Translations under genes and position numbers: made by a program
The notes under the pieces: model-generated
What the model saw: only the letters and a program-made list of their open reading frames with translations
Databases searched by the model: none
Told to the model about the DNA's origin: nothing
In this document: one piece after another, positions 47,213 through 55,919 of the stretch
Layout: every line of letters begins with the position of its first letter
Position numbering within the stretch: position 1 is the stretch's first letter
NCBI RefSeq assembly: GCF_900185715.1
Contig: NZ_FYAS01000016.1
Location: forward strand, 186,001-250,000
Length of the DNA: 64,000 nt
Direction of reading: 5' to 3'
DNA from: Allobosea sp. CS1GBMeth4
Lineage (GTDB): Bacteria; Pseudomonadota; Alphaproteobacteria; Rhizobiales; Beijerinckiaceae

Positions 47213-49501
47213 GTGACGGCGCGACCGGACGAGCGGGATGCGACATCACCCCTGCGGGAGAGGCTTGGGGTGAGAGGTCGCGCCACGCTCGATCGCTGGC
47301 GCCTCGTCTCGAAAATCATCGGAAACGTCTCGCGCCCCCTCATCCGGCGCTTCGGGCCGCCTTCTCCCGCAGCGGGAGGAGGGAGGCGCGCCTGGCCGCG
47401 CGGGCTTGCCTGTGTTGGCGCGGGCGCCGCTGCGCTCATAGCCGGCACCGCCGCCGCCCTCTCCTGGTACGCCTCCAGCCTCCCGCCGCTGGACTTCGCG
47501 GCCGCCCGCGACCGCTCGACCGTGGTGCTCGACCGCGAAGGCAAGCTGCTGCGCCCCTTCGTCACCAGTGACGGGCGCTGGAAGCTGCCGGTCGGCGCCG
47601 GCGATGTCGATCCGCGCTACCTCGCCATGCTCAAGGCCTTCGAGGACAAGCGCTTCGACGACCATGCCGGCATCGATCCGCTCGGCGCCTTGCGGGCGGC
47701 AGGACAGATGCTGGCCCGTGGCCGCATCGTCTCCGGCGGCTCGACCCTGACCATGCAGGTCGCCCGCCTGCTCGAGCCGCGCCAGGAGCGCTCGCTCGCG
47801 GCCAAGCTCAGGCAAGCGGCGCGGGCGATCGCGCTGGAGCGGCGCTTCGGCAAGACCGAGATCCTCGACCTCTATCTCACCCTCGCCCCCTTCGGCGGCA
47901 ATCTCGAAGGCGTGCGCGCCGCAAGCTTCGCCTATTTCGGCAAGGAGCCGAAGCGGCTCTCGACCGCCGAGGCCGCGCTCCTCGTCGCCCTGCCGCAATC
48001 GCCGGAGACGCGCCGGCCCGACCGTTTTCCCGAGGCCGCGCGCAAGGCCCGCGAGCGCGTGCTCGCCCGCGTCGAGGCGGCGGGGCTGGCGACGCCGGAC
48101 GAGGTCGCCGCCGCGCGCGAGGAGCCGGTGCCGACGGCGCGCAGGCCTTTCCCGAACCTCGCCCCGCATGTCGCCGAGCAGGTCGTCGCCGCGACGCCGG
48201 GCGAGCGCAGCCAGCGCCTGACCATCGATGCGCGCTGGCAGGCCAGCCTGGAGCAGCTCGCCCGCGAGCGCGCGATCGGGCAGGGGCCACAGCTCTCGAT
48301 CGCCATCCTCGTCGCCGACAACGAGACCGGCGAGATCCGCGCCTCGGTCGGCGGCGTCGATTATTTCGATGCCGGCCGCGCCGGCGCGCTCGACCTGACG
48401 CAGGCGCTGCGCTCGCCCGGCTCGGCGCTGAAGCCCTTCATCTACGCCCTCGCCTTCGACAACGGCCTCGCCCATCCCGAGACGATGCTGGAGGACAGGC
48501 CGACCCGTTACGGCCTCTACGTGCCGGAGAATTTCGACCTCGGCTTCCAGGGCATGGTCAGCGCCCGCAAGGCCTTGCAGCTCTCGCTCAATCTGCCGGC
48601 GGTCGAGCTGCTATCGGCCGTCGGCCCGCAGCGCTTCCTGTCGCGGCTGAAGGATACCGGCGCCGCCATCGCCATGCCGAAGGACGGCGGCGCGCCCGGC
48701 CTCGCCATCGGCCTCGGCGGCCTCGGCATCACGCTCACCGACCTGACGCGGCTCTATGCCGGCCTTGCCCGCGGCGGCGAGGTCGTGCCGCTCAGGGTGA
48801 AGGCACAGGCGAGCGGGGCCGCGCCTTCTTCCTCGCCACCGCAAGCGGGAGGAAGGGAATCGTGGCGCCTCGTCGAGCCGGTCGCCGCCTGGTATGTCGC
48901 CGACACGCTGCTTGGCGCGCCGCCCCCGCTCAACGCGCCGCCGGGCAGGATCGCCTACAAGACCGGCACCTCCTATGGCTATCGCGACGCCTGGGCCGTC
49001 GGCTTCGACCGCAGGCACACGGTCGGCGTCTGGGTCGGCCGGCCCGACAACGGCGCGGTGCCCGGCCTGGTCGGGCGGATCGTCGCGGCGCCGATCCTGT
49101 TCGACGCCTTCGCCCGCATCGGCCTCGATACCCGCCCCTTCGTGCAGCCGCCGGGCACGATCGCCGCCAGCAGTGCCACGCTGCCGCCGCCGCTCCGGCA
49201 TCTGCGCCAGGACGTGCCGAAGACGGTCGCCGCCCTGGCGACGCCGGGCCTCAAGCTCGCCTTCCCGCCCGAGGGAGCCAGGATCGACCTCGCCGCCTCC
49301 GCGGTCGACGGCGCCCCCCAGCTCAACCTCAAGGTCTCCGGCGGCGTCGCCCCCTTCACCTGGCTGGTCGACGGCGCGCCGGTGATGGCGGCGGTGAAGC
49401 GCCGCGAGGCCGCCTGGCAGCCGCCCGGCAAGGGATTCGTGCGGATTTCCGTGATCGACGCCGCCGGCGCCAGCGAAAGCGTCTCGGTCAGGCTGCAGTA
49501 G
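47213..49501 (+). CDS. pbpC: Penicillin-binding protein 1C
   Basis: This 762-residue bifunctional wall synthase has a membrane anchor (GLACVGAGAAALIAGTAAALSWYASSLPPLDF) near residues 65-95. The transglycosylase motifs are AFEDKRFDDHAGIDPLGALRA and GGSTLTMQVARLLEPR. The transpeptidase motifs are SPGSALKPF (SxxK), SLN and YKTGTSYGYRDAW. The C-terminal PBP1C domain ends VSVRLQ. The first 60 or so residues are encoded by a dispersed palindromic repeat (47243-47393), and the only good upstream start is the GTG at 47213. A partial repeat also contributes SSSPPQAGGRES near residue 540. It is cotranscribed with alpha-2-macroglobulin. Confidence 0.92.
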   Translation: MTARPDERDATSPLRERLGVRGRATLDRWRLVSKIIGNVSRPLIRRFGPPSPAAGGGRRAWPRGLACVGAGAAALIAGTAAALSWYASSLPPLDFAAARDRSTVVLDREGKLLRPFVTSDGRWKLPVGAGDVDPRYLAMLKAFEDKRFDDHAGIDPLGALRAAGQMLARGRIVSGGSTLTMQVARLLEPRQERSLAAKLRQAARAIALERRFGKTEILDLYLTLAPFGGNLEGVRAASFAYFGKEPKRLSTAEAALLVALPQSPETRRPDRFPEAARKARERVLARVEAAGLATPDEVAAAREEPVPTARRPFPNLAPHVAEQVVAATPGERSQRLTIDARWQASLEQLARERAIGQGPQLSIAILVADNETGEIRASVGGVDYFDAGRAGALDLTQALRSPGSALKPFIYALAFDNGLAHPETMLEDRPTRYGLYVPENFDLGFQGMVSARKALQLSLNLPAVELLSAVGPQRFLSRLKDTGAAIAMPKDGGAPGLAIGLGGLGITLTDLTRLYAGLARGGEVVPLRVKAQASGAAPSSSPPQAGGRESWRLVEPVAAWYVADTLLGAPPPLNAPPGRIAYKTGTSYGYRDAWAVGFDRRHTVGVWVGRPDNGAVPGLVGRIVAAPILFDAFARIGLDTRPFVQPPGTIAASSATLPPPLRHLRQDVPKTVAALATPGLKLAFPPEGARIDLAASAVDGAPQLNLKVSGGVAPFTWLVDGAPVMAAVKRREAAWQPPGKGFVRISVIDAAGASESVSVRLQ
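47243..47393 (+). repeat. Bipartite palindromic repeat, coding copy in pbpC
   Basis: GGGAGAGGCTTGGGGTGAG and GGTCGCG at 47246-47282 match the phnI copy at 63158-63184 almost exactly. The second half (CCCTCATCCGGCGCTTCGGG, then CCTTCTCCCGCAGCGGGAGGA) matches 63240-63286. The middle section differs. The element is open in frame and encodes the pbpC N-terminus. Confidence 0.85.
48824..48856 (+). repeat. Partial copy of the bipartite repeat inside pbpC
   Basis: CCTTCTTCCTC at 48824-48834 pairs imperfectly with GGGAGGAAGG at 48847-48856 around GCCACCGCAAGC. This resembles only the second hairpin of the 47.2 and 63.1 kb elements. It encodes a Ser/Pro-rich segment of PBP1C. Confidence 0.5.
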
Positions 49502-49506
49502 ACAGA

Positions 49507-49550
49507 GCATTTTCGAGCGAAGTGGATACCGGTTCGCGTGAAGAAAATGC
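49507..49550. repeat. GCATTTTC-type dispersed palindromic element
   Basis: GCATTTTC (49507-49514) and GAAAATGC (49543-49550) flank GAGCGAAGTGGATACCGGTT. This is a common Rhizobiales intergenic repeat, recognised from general knowledge. It lies between the convergent pbpC and Bug receptor genes and may also stop transcription. Confidence 0.7.
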
Positions 49551-49570
49551 GATAAGAGGAAAGTTCAGCC

Positions 49571-50560
49571 TCACTCGATCTTAACGCCGCTCGCCCTGAT
49601 GATCGGCGCCCAGCGCTCGATTTCGGCCCCGACGAAGAAACGTAGCCCAGCCGGCTCCTGCAATTCGGCCGAGGGGATCTCGGCGCCGAGCTCGTTGAGC
49701 TTGGCCTTCACCGTCGCATCGGCAAGCGCCGCCTTCAGCGCTCCGTTCAGCTTGGTAACGACAGGCGCGGGCGTATCCTTCGGCGCGAACATCGCGTTCC
49801 AGACCTCGACCTTGAAACCGGGCACGCCGGCTTCCGTGCTGGTCGGCACATCCGGCAGCGCCGTCGCGCGGGCAGTCGAGGCGACGGCGAGCGTCTTGAT
49901 CGTGCCGGCGCGATGCTGCGGGGCGACATTCACCGCCTGGTCGCAGAGATAGTCGACCTGACCGGCGACGAGATCGTTCATCGCCGGGCCGGTGCCGCGA
50001 TAGGGCACGCCATTGGGTTTCACCCCGACGACGGTGTTGAACAGCAGGCAGGTGGTGTGGCTGACCGAGCCGACACCGGCATGGGCGTTGCTCGCCGTCT
50101 TCTCGTTCGCCTTCACCCAGGCGACGAACTCGGCGAGCGTCGCGCTCGGATGAGTCTTGCGCACGGTCAGGAAAATCGGATTGGTGTTGACCAGCCCGAC
50201 CGGGGCGAAATCCTCGACCGGCCGGTATTTCAGGTTCGGGTTGAGCGAGACCGCCGCCGCATGCGTGCCGGTATGGCCGATCAGGATGACATGGCCGTCG
50301 GCGGGCGAGGCCATCAGGCGCTGCCCGGCGAGTGTTCCGGCGGCGCCGACCGCGTTCTCGATGATCACCGGCTGGCCGAGCGTGCGGCTCATATGCTCGC
50401 CGACCAGGCGCCCGACCACATCGGTCGGCCCGCCAGCCGCGAACGGGATCAGCATGGTGACCGGCTTGCTCGGGAAGGTCTGCGCCTGAGCGAAGGAGGC
50501 CGAAGCCGTGCAGGCGGCGAACGCCGCAGCCCTGAGCCAGAAACCAGTGCCTGTCCTCAT
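49571..50560 (-). CDS. Bug-family tripartite tricarboxylate-type substrate-binding protein (orphan)
   Basis: This 329-residue periplasmic receptor has a signal peptide (MRTGTGFWLRAAAFAACTASASFAQA). The Bug signatures are FPSKPVTMLIPFAAGGPTDVVGRLVGEHMSRTLGQPVIIENAVGAAGTLA, YRGTGPAMNDLVAGQVDYLCDQ and WNAMFAPKDTPAPVVTKLN. The start at 50560 is supported by GGGAGGAACGGC. No TctA or TctB gene adjoins it, so it is an orphan receptor that probably shares a membrane component or acts in sensing. Confidence 0.92.
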   Translation of the reverse strand: MRTGTGFWLRAAAFAACTASASFAQAQTFPSKPVTMLIPFAAGGPTDVVGRLVGEHMSRTLGQPVIIENAVGAAGTLAGQRLMASPADGHVILIGHTGTHAAAVSLNPNLKYRPVEDFAPVGLVNTNPIFLTVRKTHPSATLAEFVAWVKANEKTASNAHAGVGSVSHTTCLLFNTVVGVKPNGVPYRGTGPAMNDLVAGQVDYLCDQAVNVAPQHRAGTIKTLAVASTARATALPDVPTSTEAGVPGFKVEVWNAMFAPKDTPAPVVTKLNGALKAALADATVKAKLNELGAEIPSAELQEPAGLRFFVGAEIERWAPIIRASGVKIE

Positions 50561-50774
50561 GCCGTTCCTCCCGTTGATGTCACGGACGGCACCTGAGTTC
50601 TCGCTCATTGGGCACCGCCGCCGCGACGGTTAGCGTCGGGCGGCGGCGAAAGCGAATAGACGTTTCCGCTAAGGGCTATCCGGATATCCTCTATCCGGGA
50701 TCGAGGAGCGGGTGCGCTCCTAAACCAATTGCGAGGCCGATGCAGCGCGTCACGCCCGACCCTGTGCCGAGCAC

Positions 50775-50836
50775 CCACGTCTTGAACACCGCATTCGATG
50801 AGTGAAGACGTGGATGGTCGGGACAAGCCCGACCAT
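50775..50836. repeat. Two-hairpin dispersed palindromic element, copy D
   Basis: CCACGTCTT (50775-50783) pairs with AAGACGTGG (50805-50813). ATGGTCGGG (50814-50822) pairs with CCCGACCAT (50828-50836) around ACAAG. It is almost the reverse complement of copy B and lies just after the second RND permease stop. The rest of the 295-base gap 50561-50855 holds no gene. Confidence 0.82.
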
Positions 50837-50855
50837 GACGGCAAAGACGCAGGTG

Positions 50856-53800
50856 TTATTCCGCCGGCTGCGGATGCGCCTCGACGGTTGCATGGCGCGA
50901 GCCGTGCTTGCTCCTGGCGAGATAGCTGTAGGCGACCGGCACGACATAGAGCGTGAGCAGCGTGCCGAAGGTCATGCCGCCCACGATGACCCAGCCGATC
51001 TGCGAGCGGCTCTCGGCGCCGGCGCCGTGGGCGAGCGCCAGCGGCACCGCCCCGAGCACCATCGCGCCCGTGGTCATCAGGATCGGCCGCAGGCGCAGCT
51101 CCGCCGCGTCGACCAGCGCGTCGAGCATCTCCCGTCCTTCCTCGCGCAGCTGGTTGGTGAATTCGAGGATCAGGATGCCGTGCTTGGTGATCAGGCCGAC
51201 CAGGGTGATCAGGCCGATCTGGCTGTAGACGTTGAGCGTGCCCCCGGAGAAGTAGAGCGCCGCCAGGGCGCCGGTGATCGAGAGCGGCACCGAGACCATG
51301 ATCACCACCGGGTCGACGAAGCTCTCGAACTGCGCCGCCAGCACGAGGTAGATGAAGCCGAGCGCCAGCAGGAAGACGAGCAGGATCGACGAGCCCGACT
51401 GCTTGAACTCGCGGCTCTGGCCGGAATAGTCGGTCTGGAACGAGGCGGGCAGCACCTTGGCGGCCGCCTGCTCGAGCACGTTCAGCGCGTCGCCGAGCGA
51501 ATAGCCCGCCCCGGGCACCGCGGTGATCGTCGCCGACCGCAGCTGGTTGAAGCGGATCAGCTCCTTTGGCGCGACGTTCTCCTCGATCTGGACGAGGCTC
51601 GACAGCTGCACCGCCTGGCCGCCCCGGCCCATCAGGTAGATCGATTGCAGCGCCTGCGGCGTGCTGCGCTCCTGGCCCTCGACCTGCAGCATCACGTCGT
51701 ACTGCTCGCCGTTCATGTTGAAGCGCGTGACCTGGCGCCCGCCGAGCAGCGTCTCCATGGTGCGGCCGATCACGTCGACGCCGACGCCGAGATCGGCGGC
51801 GCGCTGGCGGTCGATCGAGACCTTGATCTGCGGCTTGTCGAGGATGAGGTTGCTCTCGATATTGGTCAGTGCCGGATTGCCCTGCACCTCCGCGATCAGC
51901 CTGTCGACGTTCTCCTTGATGGTGACGTAAGGGTCGGAGGAGCGCAGCACGAACTCGACCGGCTTGCTGTTGGCGCCGCCCTGGCCGAGCGAAGGCGGAT
52001 TGGTCGCGAACAGGCGGATGCCGGGGATCTGCGACAGCCCCTTGTTGATCTCGGCGACGAGGTTCTGCTGCTTGCGCGTGCGCTCCTCCCACGGCTTGAG
52101 GCGCGCAAACGCGATCGCCCGCGTCACATCGGGGAAGCCGACGATGACGAGATAGGTCTCGACCTCCTGGATCTTGCTGAAATACTCCTCGACGCGCCGG
52201 GCATAATCGGCGGTGAAGGCCATGGTGGCGCCTTCCGGCGCGACGCCGATCGCGGTGATCGTGCCGCGATCCTCGACCGGCGCCAGCTCGGAACGCAGAT
52301 TGGTGAAGAAGAAATAGCTGCCGCCGGCGACCAGCAGCGCCAGCAGCACGATCACCGGCCGGATCGCCAGCGCAAAGCGCAGCGAACGGCGATAGCCGCC
52401 GGCGAGCGCCTCGAAGAAGCGCTCCAGCAGGTTGTAGACGACATTGTGCCGCTCGTGATGGCGCAGCAGTTTGGCGCACATCATCGGCGTCAGCGTCAGC
52501 GCGACGAAGCCCGAGACCAGCACCGCGCCGGCCAACGTCAGCGCGAATTCGACGAAGAGCTTGCCGGTGCGGCCGGTCGAGAACGCCATCGGCGCATAGA
52601 CCGCGACCAGCGTCAGCGTCATCGCGACGACGGCGAAGGCGATCTCGTTGATGCCCTTGATCGCCGCCCTCGTCGGCTCCATCCCGTCCTCGATGTGGCG
52701 ATGGACGTTCTCGAGCACGACGATCGCGTCGTCGACGACGAGGCCGATCGCGAGCACCATCGAGAGCAGGGTCAGCGTGTTGACCGTGAAGCCCATCGCA
52801 TACATCAGCGCGAAGGCGCCGATCAGCGAGACCGGGATGGTGACGAGCGGGATCAGCGTCGCGCGCAGCGAGCGCAGGAACAGGAAGATGATCAGCACGA
52901 CGAGGACGACCGCCTCGCCGATCGTGGTGTAGACCGCCTTGATCGAGCGATCGATGAAGATCGAGGTGTCGTAGGAGGTCGCGATCGACATGCCGTCCGG
53001 CAGGTCCTCGCGGATGCTCGGCAGGGCGGCGACGACGCCCGAGGAGACGTCGAGCGGGTTCGCCGTCGCCTGCTTGACGATGCCGATCGTCACCGAGGGC
53101 TGGCCGCGGAACCAGGCCGCGTTGCGCTCCTCCCGGGCCCCGAGCTCGACCTTGGCGATGTCGCGCAGCTTGACCGGGAAGCCGCTGGCGTCCTTGACCG
53201 TGATCTCGCGGAACTGCTCGGGCGTGTTCAGGCTGGTCTGCGAGAGCACCGTGAACTCGCGGTCGTTGCTCTCGATCCGCCCGGAGGGGATCTCGACGTT
53301 CTGCGCCCGCAGCGCCGCCTCGACCTCCTGCACGGTGATGTTGTAGGCGGCGAGCCGGGCGCGATCGAGCCAGATCCGCATGGCGTACTGGCGCTGGCCG
53401 AGGATGCGGACCTCGGCGACGCCGGTGATGTTCTGGACCCGGTCGGCGATGAAGCGGTCGGCGAAGTCGGTCAGCTCCAGCGGCGAATGCCGCGAGCTGG
53501 TCAGCGAGAGATACATCACCGGCTGGGCGTCGGCCTCGACCTTGGCGATGATCGGCTCGTCGATCTCGTCGGGCATGCGGCCGCGCACGCGGCTCACCCG
53601 GTCGCGCACGTCGGAGGCCGCGACGTCGGGATCGACGTCGGGGCGGAAGCGCACCGAGATCTGGCTGCGCTCCTGGCGGCTGGTCGAGGTGATGGTCTCG
53701 ATGCCCTCGATGCCGGCGATCGAGTTCTCGAGGATCTGGGTGACCTGCGTCTCGATGATCTCGGCGCTGGCGCCGCGATAGGTCGTCTGCACCGAGACGA

Positions 53801-53930
53801 TCGGCTCGTCGATATTCGGGTATTCACGCACCGTCAGCCGCGTATAGGAGACGAAGCCGATCAGCACGACGAGCAGGCTCAGCACGGTCGAGAGGACCGG
53901 CCGCCGGACGAAGAGTTCGAACAGGCTCAT
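50856..53930 (-). CDS. RND efflux permease (second system)
   Basis: This 1024-residue HAE-1 family pump starts MSLFELFVRRPVLSTVLSLLVVLIGFVSYTRLTVREYPNIDEPIVSV. The helix-4 motif is LAIGLVVDDAIVVLENVHRHIEDG with the paired Asp. The C-terminus has GLITKHGILILEFTNQLREEGREM. The start overlaps the stop of the upstream adaptor gene (ATGA), showing translational coupling. Its sequence differs substantially from the 12.2-15.4 kb permease, so the two are not a recent duplication. Substrates are unknown. Confidence 0.95.
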   Translation of the reverse strand: MSLFELFVRRPVLSTVLSLLVVLIGFVSYTRLTVREYPNIDEPIVSVQTTYRGASAEIIETQVTQILENSIAGIEGIETITSTSRQERSQISVRFRPDVDPDVAASDVRDRVSRVRGRMPDEIDEPIIAKVEADAQPVMYLSLTSSRHSPLELTDFADRFIADRVQNITGVAEVRILGQRQYAMRIWLDRARLAAYNITVQEVEAALRAQNVEIPSGRIESNDREFTVLSQTSLNTPEQFREITVKDASGFPVKLRDIAKVELGAREERNAAWFRGQPSVTIGIVKQATANPLDVSSGVVAALPSIREDLPDGMSIATSYDTSIFIDRSIKAVYTTIGEAVVLVVLIIFLFLRSLRATLIPLVTIPVSLIGAFALMYAMGFTVNTLTLLSMVLAIGLVVDDAIVVLENVHRHIEDGMEPTRAAIKGINEIAFAVVAMTLTLVAVYAPMAFSTGRTGKLFVEFALTLAGAVLVSGFVALTLTPMMCAKLLRHHERHNVVYNLLERFFEALAGGYRRSLRFALAIRPVIVLLALLVAGGSYFFFTNLRSELAPVEDRGTITAIGVAPEGATMAFTADYARRVEEYFSKIQEVETYLVIVGFPDVTRAIAFARLKPWEERTRKQQNLVAEINKGLSQIPGIRLFATNPPSLGQGGANSKPVEFVLRSSDPYVTIKENVDRLIAEVQGNPALTNIESNLILDKPQIKVSIDRQRAADLGVGVDVIGRTMETLLGGRQVTRFNMNGEQYDVMLQVEGQERSTPQALQSIYLMGRGGQAVQLSSLVQIEENVAPKELIRFNQLRSATITAVPGAGYSLGDALNVLEQAAAKVLPASFQTDYSGQSREFKQSGSSILLVFLLALGFIYLVLAAQFESFVDPVVIMVSVPLSITGALAALYFSGGTLNVYSQIGLITLVGLITKHGILILEFTNQLREEGREMLDALVDAAELRLRPILMTTGAMVLGAVPLALAHGAGAESRSQIGWVIVGGMTFGTLLTLYVVPVAYSYLARSKHGSRHATVEAHPQPAE

Positions 53931-55030
53931 CGCTGCACGGCGCCCGGCAGCGAGCTGGTCTGGACCGCGGCCTTCTCCTTGATCGCGACGGCGGCGCCGT
54001 CGCGCAGGCGCATCTGGCCGGCCGTGACGATCTGCATGCCGGCCTTCAGGCCCTTCACCACCTCGACCTTGCCGCGCAGCCGCTTGCCGAGCTCGACCGG
54101 CATGCGTCTGGCCTTGCCGTTCTCCACAATGAAGACGGTCTTGCCGACGCCGTCGGGAACCACCGCGGTCTCCGGCACGATCAGCGCATTGTCGCGACGA
54201 TCGACCACCACGGTGACGCGGGCGAACAGGCCCGGCCTCAGCACGAGATCGGCGTTCGGCACGGTCGCCCGCAGGCGCACGGCCCGGCCGTTGATGTCGA
54301 CGACCGGGTCGATCGCGAAGATCTGGCCGGTGAACGGCCGCTCCGGAACGGCATCCACCCTGAGCTGGATCGGCTGGCCGACCTTGAGCTGGGTCAGGAA
54401 GACCTCGGGCACCCGGAAATCGACCTTGATCGGATCGATATTGGTCAGCGTGATCAGCTGCTTGCCGATCGAGACGTAATCGCCGACGCCGACGGAGCGC
54501 AGGCCGACCACGCCGGTGAACGGCGCCTTGATCGTCGCCAGCGCGAGCTTGGCCTGGACGAGCTGGAGGCGCGCCTCCTGCGAGGCGAGCTGCGCCGTCG
54601 CCTGTTCGAGCGCGACCTGCGTGCCCGCGCCGCGCTGCACCAGCGAGCGATTGCGGTCGTGCGTGTCGCGGGCGAGCGAGAGATCCGCCTGCGCCTGCTT
54701 CAGCTCGGCGTCGAGGATGGCGGTGTCGAGCATGACCAGCGGCTGGTCCTTTTCGACCCGCTCGCCTTCCCTGAAGCCGAGCGCGACGACGCGGCCGGCG
54801 ATCTCGGGCGCGATCACCACCGATTCGTCCGCCGCCAGCGTGCCGAGCGCCTCGACCTCCTCGTTGACCGAGGCGAGTTCGATCGTGCCGACCTCGACCG
54901 GGATGCCGGCGCCCTGCGCCGGACCGGCGAGCTGCGCCGGTTGGCCGCTGCCCTTGAGATGGTTGCGGTAGCCGTAATACCCGCCGCCTGCCAGCCCGGC
55001 GATCAGGATGAGGAGGAGAAAACGCTTCAT
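53927..55030 (-). CDS. RND efflux periplasmic adaptor subunit (second system)
   Basis: This 367-residue membrane-fusion protein starts with an N-terminal anchor or signal MKRFLLLILIAGLAGGGYYGYRNHL. It contains the lipoyl half EIAGRVVALGFREGERVEKDQPLVMLD and a helical hairpin LKQAQADLSLARDTHDRNRSLVQRGAGTQVALEQ. The beta-barrel segment includes APFTGVVGLRSVGVGDYVSIGK. It starts at 55030, only 33 bases from an inverted repeat that probably binds the divergent TetR regulator. Confidence 0.94.
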   Translation of the reverse strand: MKRFLLLILIAGLAGGGYYGYRNHLKGSGQPAQLAGPAQGAGIPVEVGTIELASVNEEVEALGTLAADESVVIAPEIAGRVVALGFREGERVEKDQPLVMLDTAILDAELKQAQADLSLARDTHDRNRSLVQRGAGTQVALEQATAQLASQEARLQLVQAKLALATIKAPFTGVVGLRSVGVGDYVSIGKQLITLTNIDPIKVDFRVPEVFLTQLKVGQPIQLRVDAVPERPFTGQIFAIDPVVDINGRAVRLRATVPNADLVLRPGLFARVTVVVDRRDNALIVPETAVVPDGVGKTVFIVENGKARRMPVELGKRLRGKVEVVKGLKAGMQIVTAGQMRLRDGAAVAIKEKAAVQTSSLPGAVQR

Positions 55031-55062
55031 CAGGCTGGACGCTCCGGTACCGCGGACATAAT

Positions 55063-55080
55063 CTAGACTGGACGGTCTAG
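55063..55080. promoter_or_regulatory. TetR-type operator between divergent genes
   Basis: CTAGAC (55063-55068) and GTCTAG (55075-55080) form a perfect inverted repeat with a 6-base spacer, in the 94-base gap between the second RND operon and its TetR gene. The repeat also has matching inner bases, TG and CG. Position and form suit repression of both promoters. Confidence 0.65.
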
Positions 55081-55124
55081 TTTGATAACCACCCTTTGAG
55101 GGCGGAAGCGTGACGGAATGATCG

Positions 55125-55781
55125 ATGCACGGACGCGGTAGCGCCACCGCTGCAGAAGCAAGACCGATGCCGGCCGAGAGATCCCGGCCCGACAAGCACT
55201 GCGCGATCACCCGCGCCGCCTCGGAGATGTTCCTGGCGGAAGGCTTCGAGCGGACGAGCCTCGACCAGATCGCCCAGCGTGCCGGCGTCTCCAAGCAGAC
55301 GATCTACAGCCACTTCGCCGACAAGCAAGCCCTGTTCCGGGCGATCTGTAGCGAACTTACTGAAAAACTGACGATTCCGCTACGTCGTCCGGCGAGCGAG
55401 GCCGGTGATCTGCGCGCCGTCCTGCTGCGGCTCGGAGAGGACGCTCTGGCGATGATGCTGCACCCCGCCGCGCTCGATCTGCACCGGCTGATCGTCGGCG
55501 CCGCCGCGCGTTTCCCGGAACTGGGCCGGGCCGCCTACGAAGCGGGCGCGGCCAGCATGATCGCCGATCTCTCCGCCCTGCTGGAACAGCGTTCACGATC
55601 CGGTGATGGCTTTGCGCGCTCGCTCGCGCCCGAGGAGGCCACGGTGCTGGCCGAGCAGTTCATCGGCATGCTGCGCGGCTTTCACCAGGTGCGCGGCCTG
55701 CTCCGCATCGCCCCCGTCTCCGCGACGGAGCGCCGGGCCTACGTTTCCGCCTGCGTCGACCTGCTGCTGCGCGCGGCCTGA
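55125..55781 (+). CDS. TetR/AcrR family regulator of the second RND operon
   Basis: This 218-residue regulator has the HTH FERTSLDQIAQRAGVSKQTIYSHFADKQALFRAI. It is followed by the C-terminal all-helical domain characteristic of AefR/TetR_C_7-like members (GRAAYEAGAASMIADLSALLEQR). ATGs at 55125 and 55167 are both possible; the conserved sequence starts near SRPDKHCAITRAASEMF. It is divergent from the adaptor-permease operon and shares a CTAGAC/GTCTAG operator, so it is the likely local repressor. Confidence 0.92.
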   Translation: MHGRGSATAAEARPMPAERSRPDKHCAITRAASEMFLAEGFERTSLDQIAQRAGVSKQTIYSHFADKQALFRAICSELTEKLTIPLRRPASEAGDLRAVLLRLGEDALAMMLHPAALDLHRLIVGAAARFPELGRAAYEAGAASMIADLSALLEQRSRSGDGFARSLAPEEATVLAEQFIGMLRGFHQVRGLLRIAPVSATERRAYVSACVDLLLRAA

Positions 55782-55857
55782 AGCCCCGCCGCCGGAAGCG
55801 CGGCATGGTTGACGGCGGATGACCGGGCGGCGCGCCATCTGTCCCGAAACGGGCCTC

Positions 55858-55875
55858 CTGTCACGGCCCTGTCAT
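55858..55875 (+). promoter_or_regulatory. Pho box upstream of phnC
   Basis: CTGTCAC (55858-55864), a 4-base GGCC and CTGTCAT (55869-55875) are a near-perfect pair of direct repeats matching the PhoB site CTGTCAT-N4-CTGTCAT. A GATACC sequence about 7 bases further on is a plausible -10. It lies about 45 bases upstream of the phnC start, so phosphate starvation should induce the operon. Confidence 0.8.
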
Positions 55876-55919
55876 CTGCCCCCGATACCGCATCGTTCCG
55901 CAATCGCGGGAGAGCGTTG

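Noticed and set aside
41722..47565. A 1947-codon open frame on the minus strand opposite the alpha-2-macroglobulin gene
   Set aside because: It is a shadow of high-GC third-position bias. The plus-strand frame has a signal peptide, macroglobulin domains and an intact thioester, while the antisense product is Arg/Gly/Asp-rich without any motif.
50802..54479. A 1225-codon plus-strand frame opposite the second RND operon
   Set aside because: The encoded protein is Arg/Asp/His-rich low complexity typical of antisense GC-rich DNA. The minus strand encodes clear RND and adaptor proteins.
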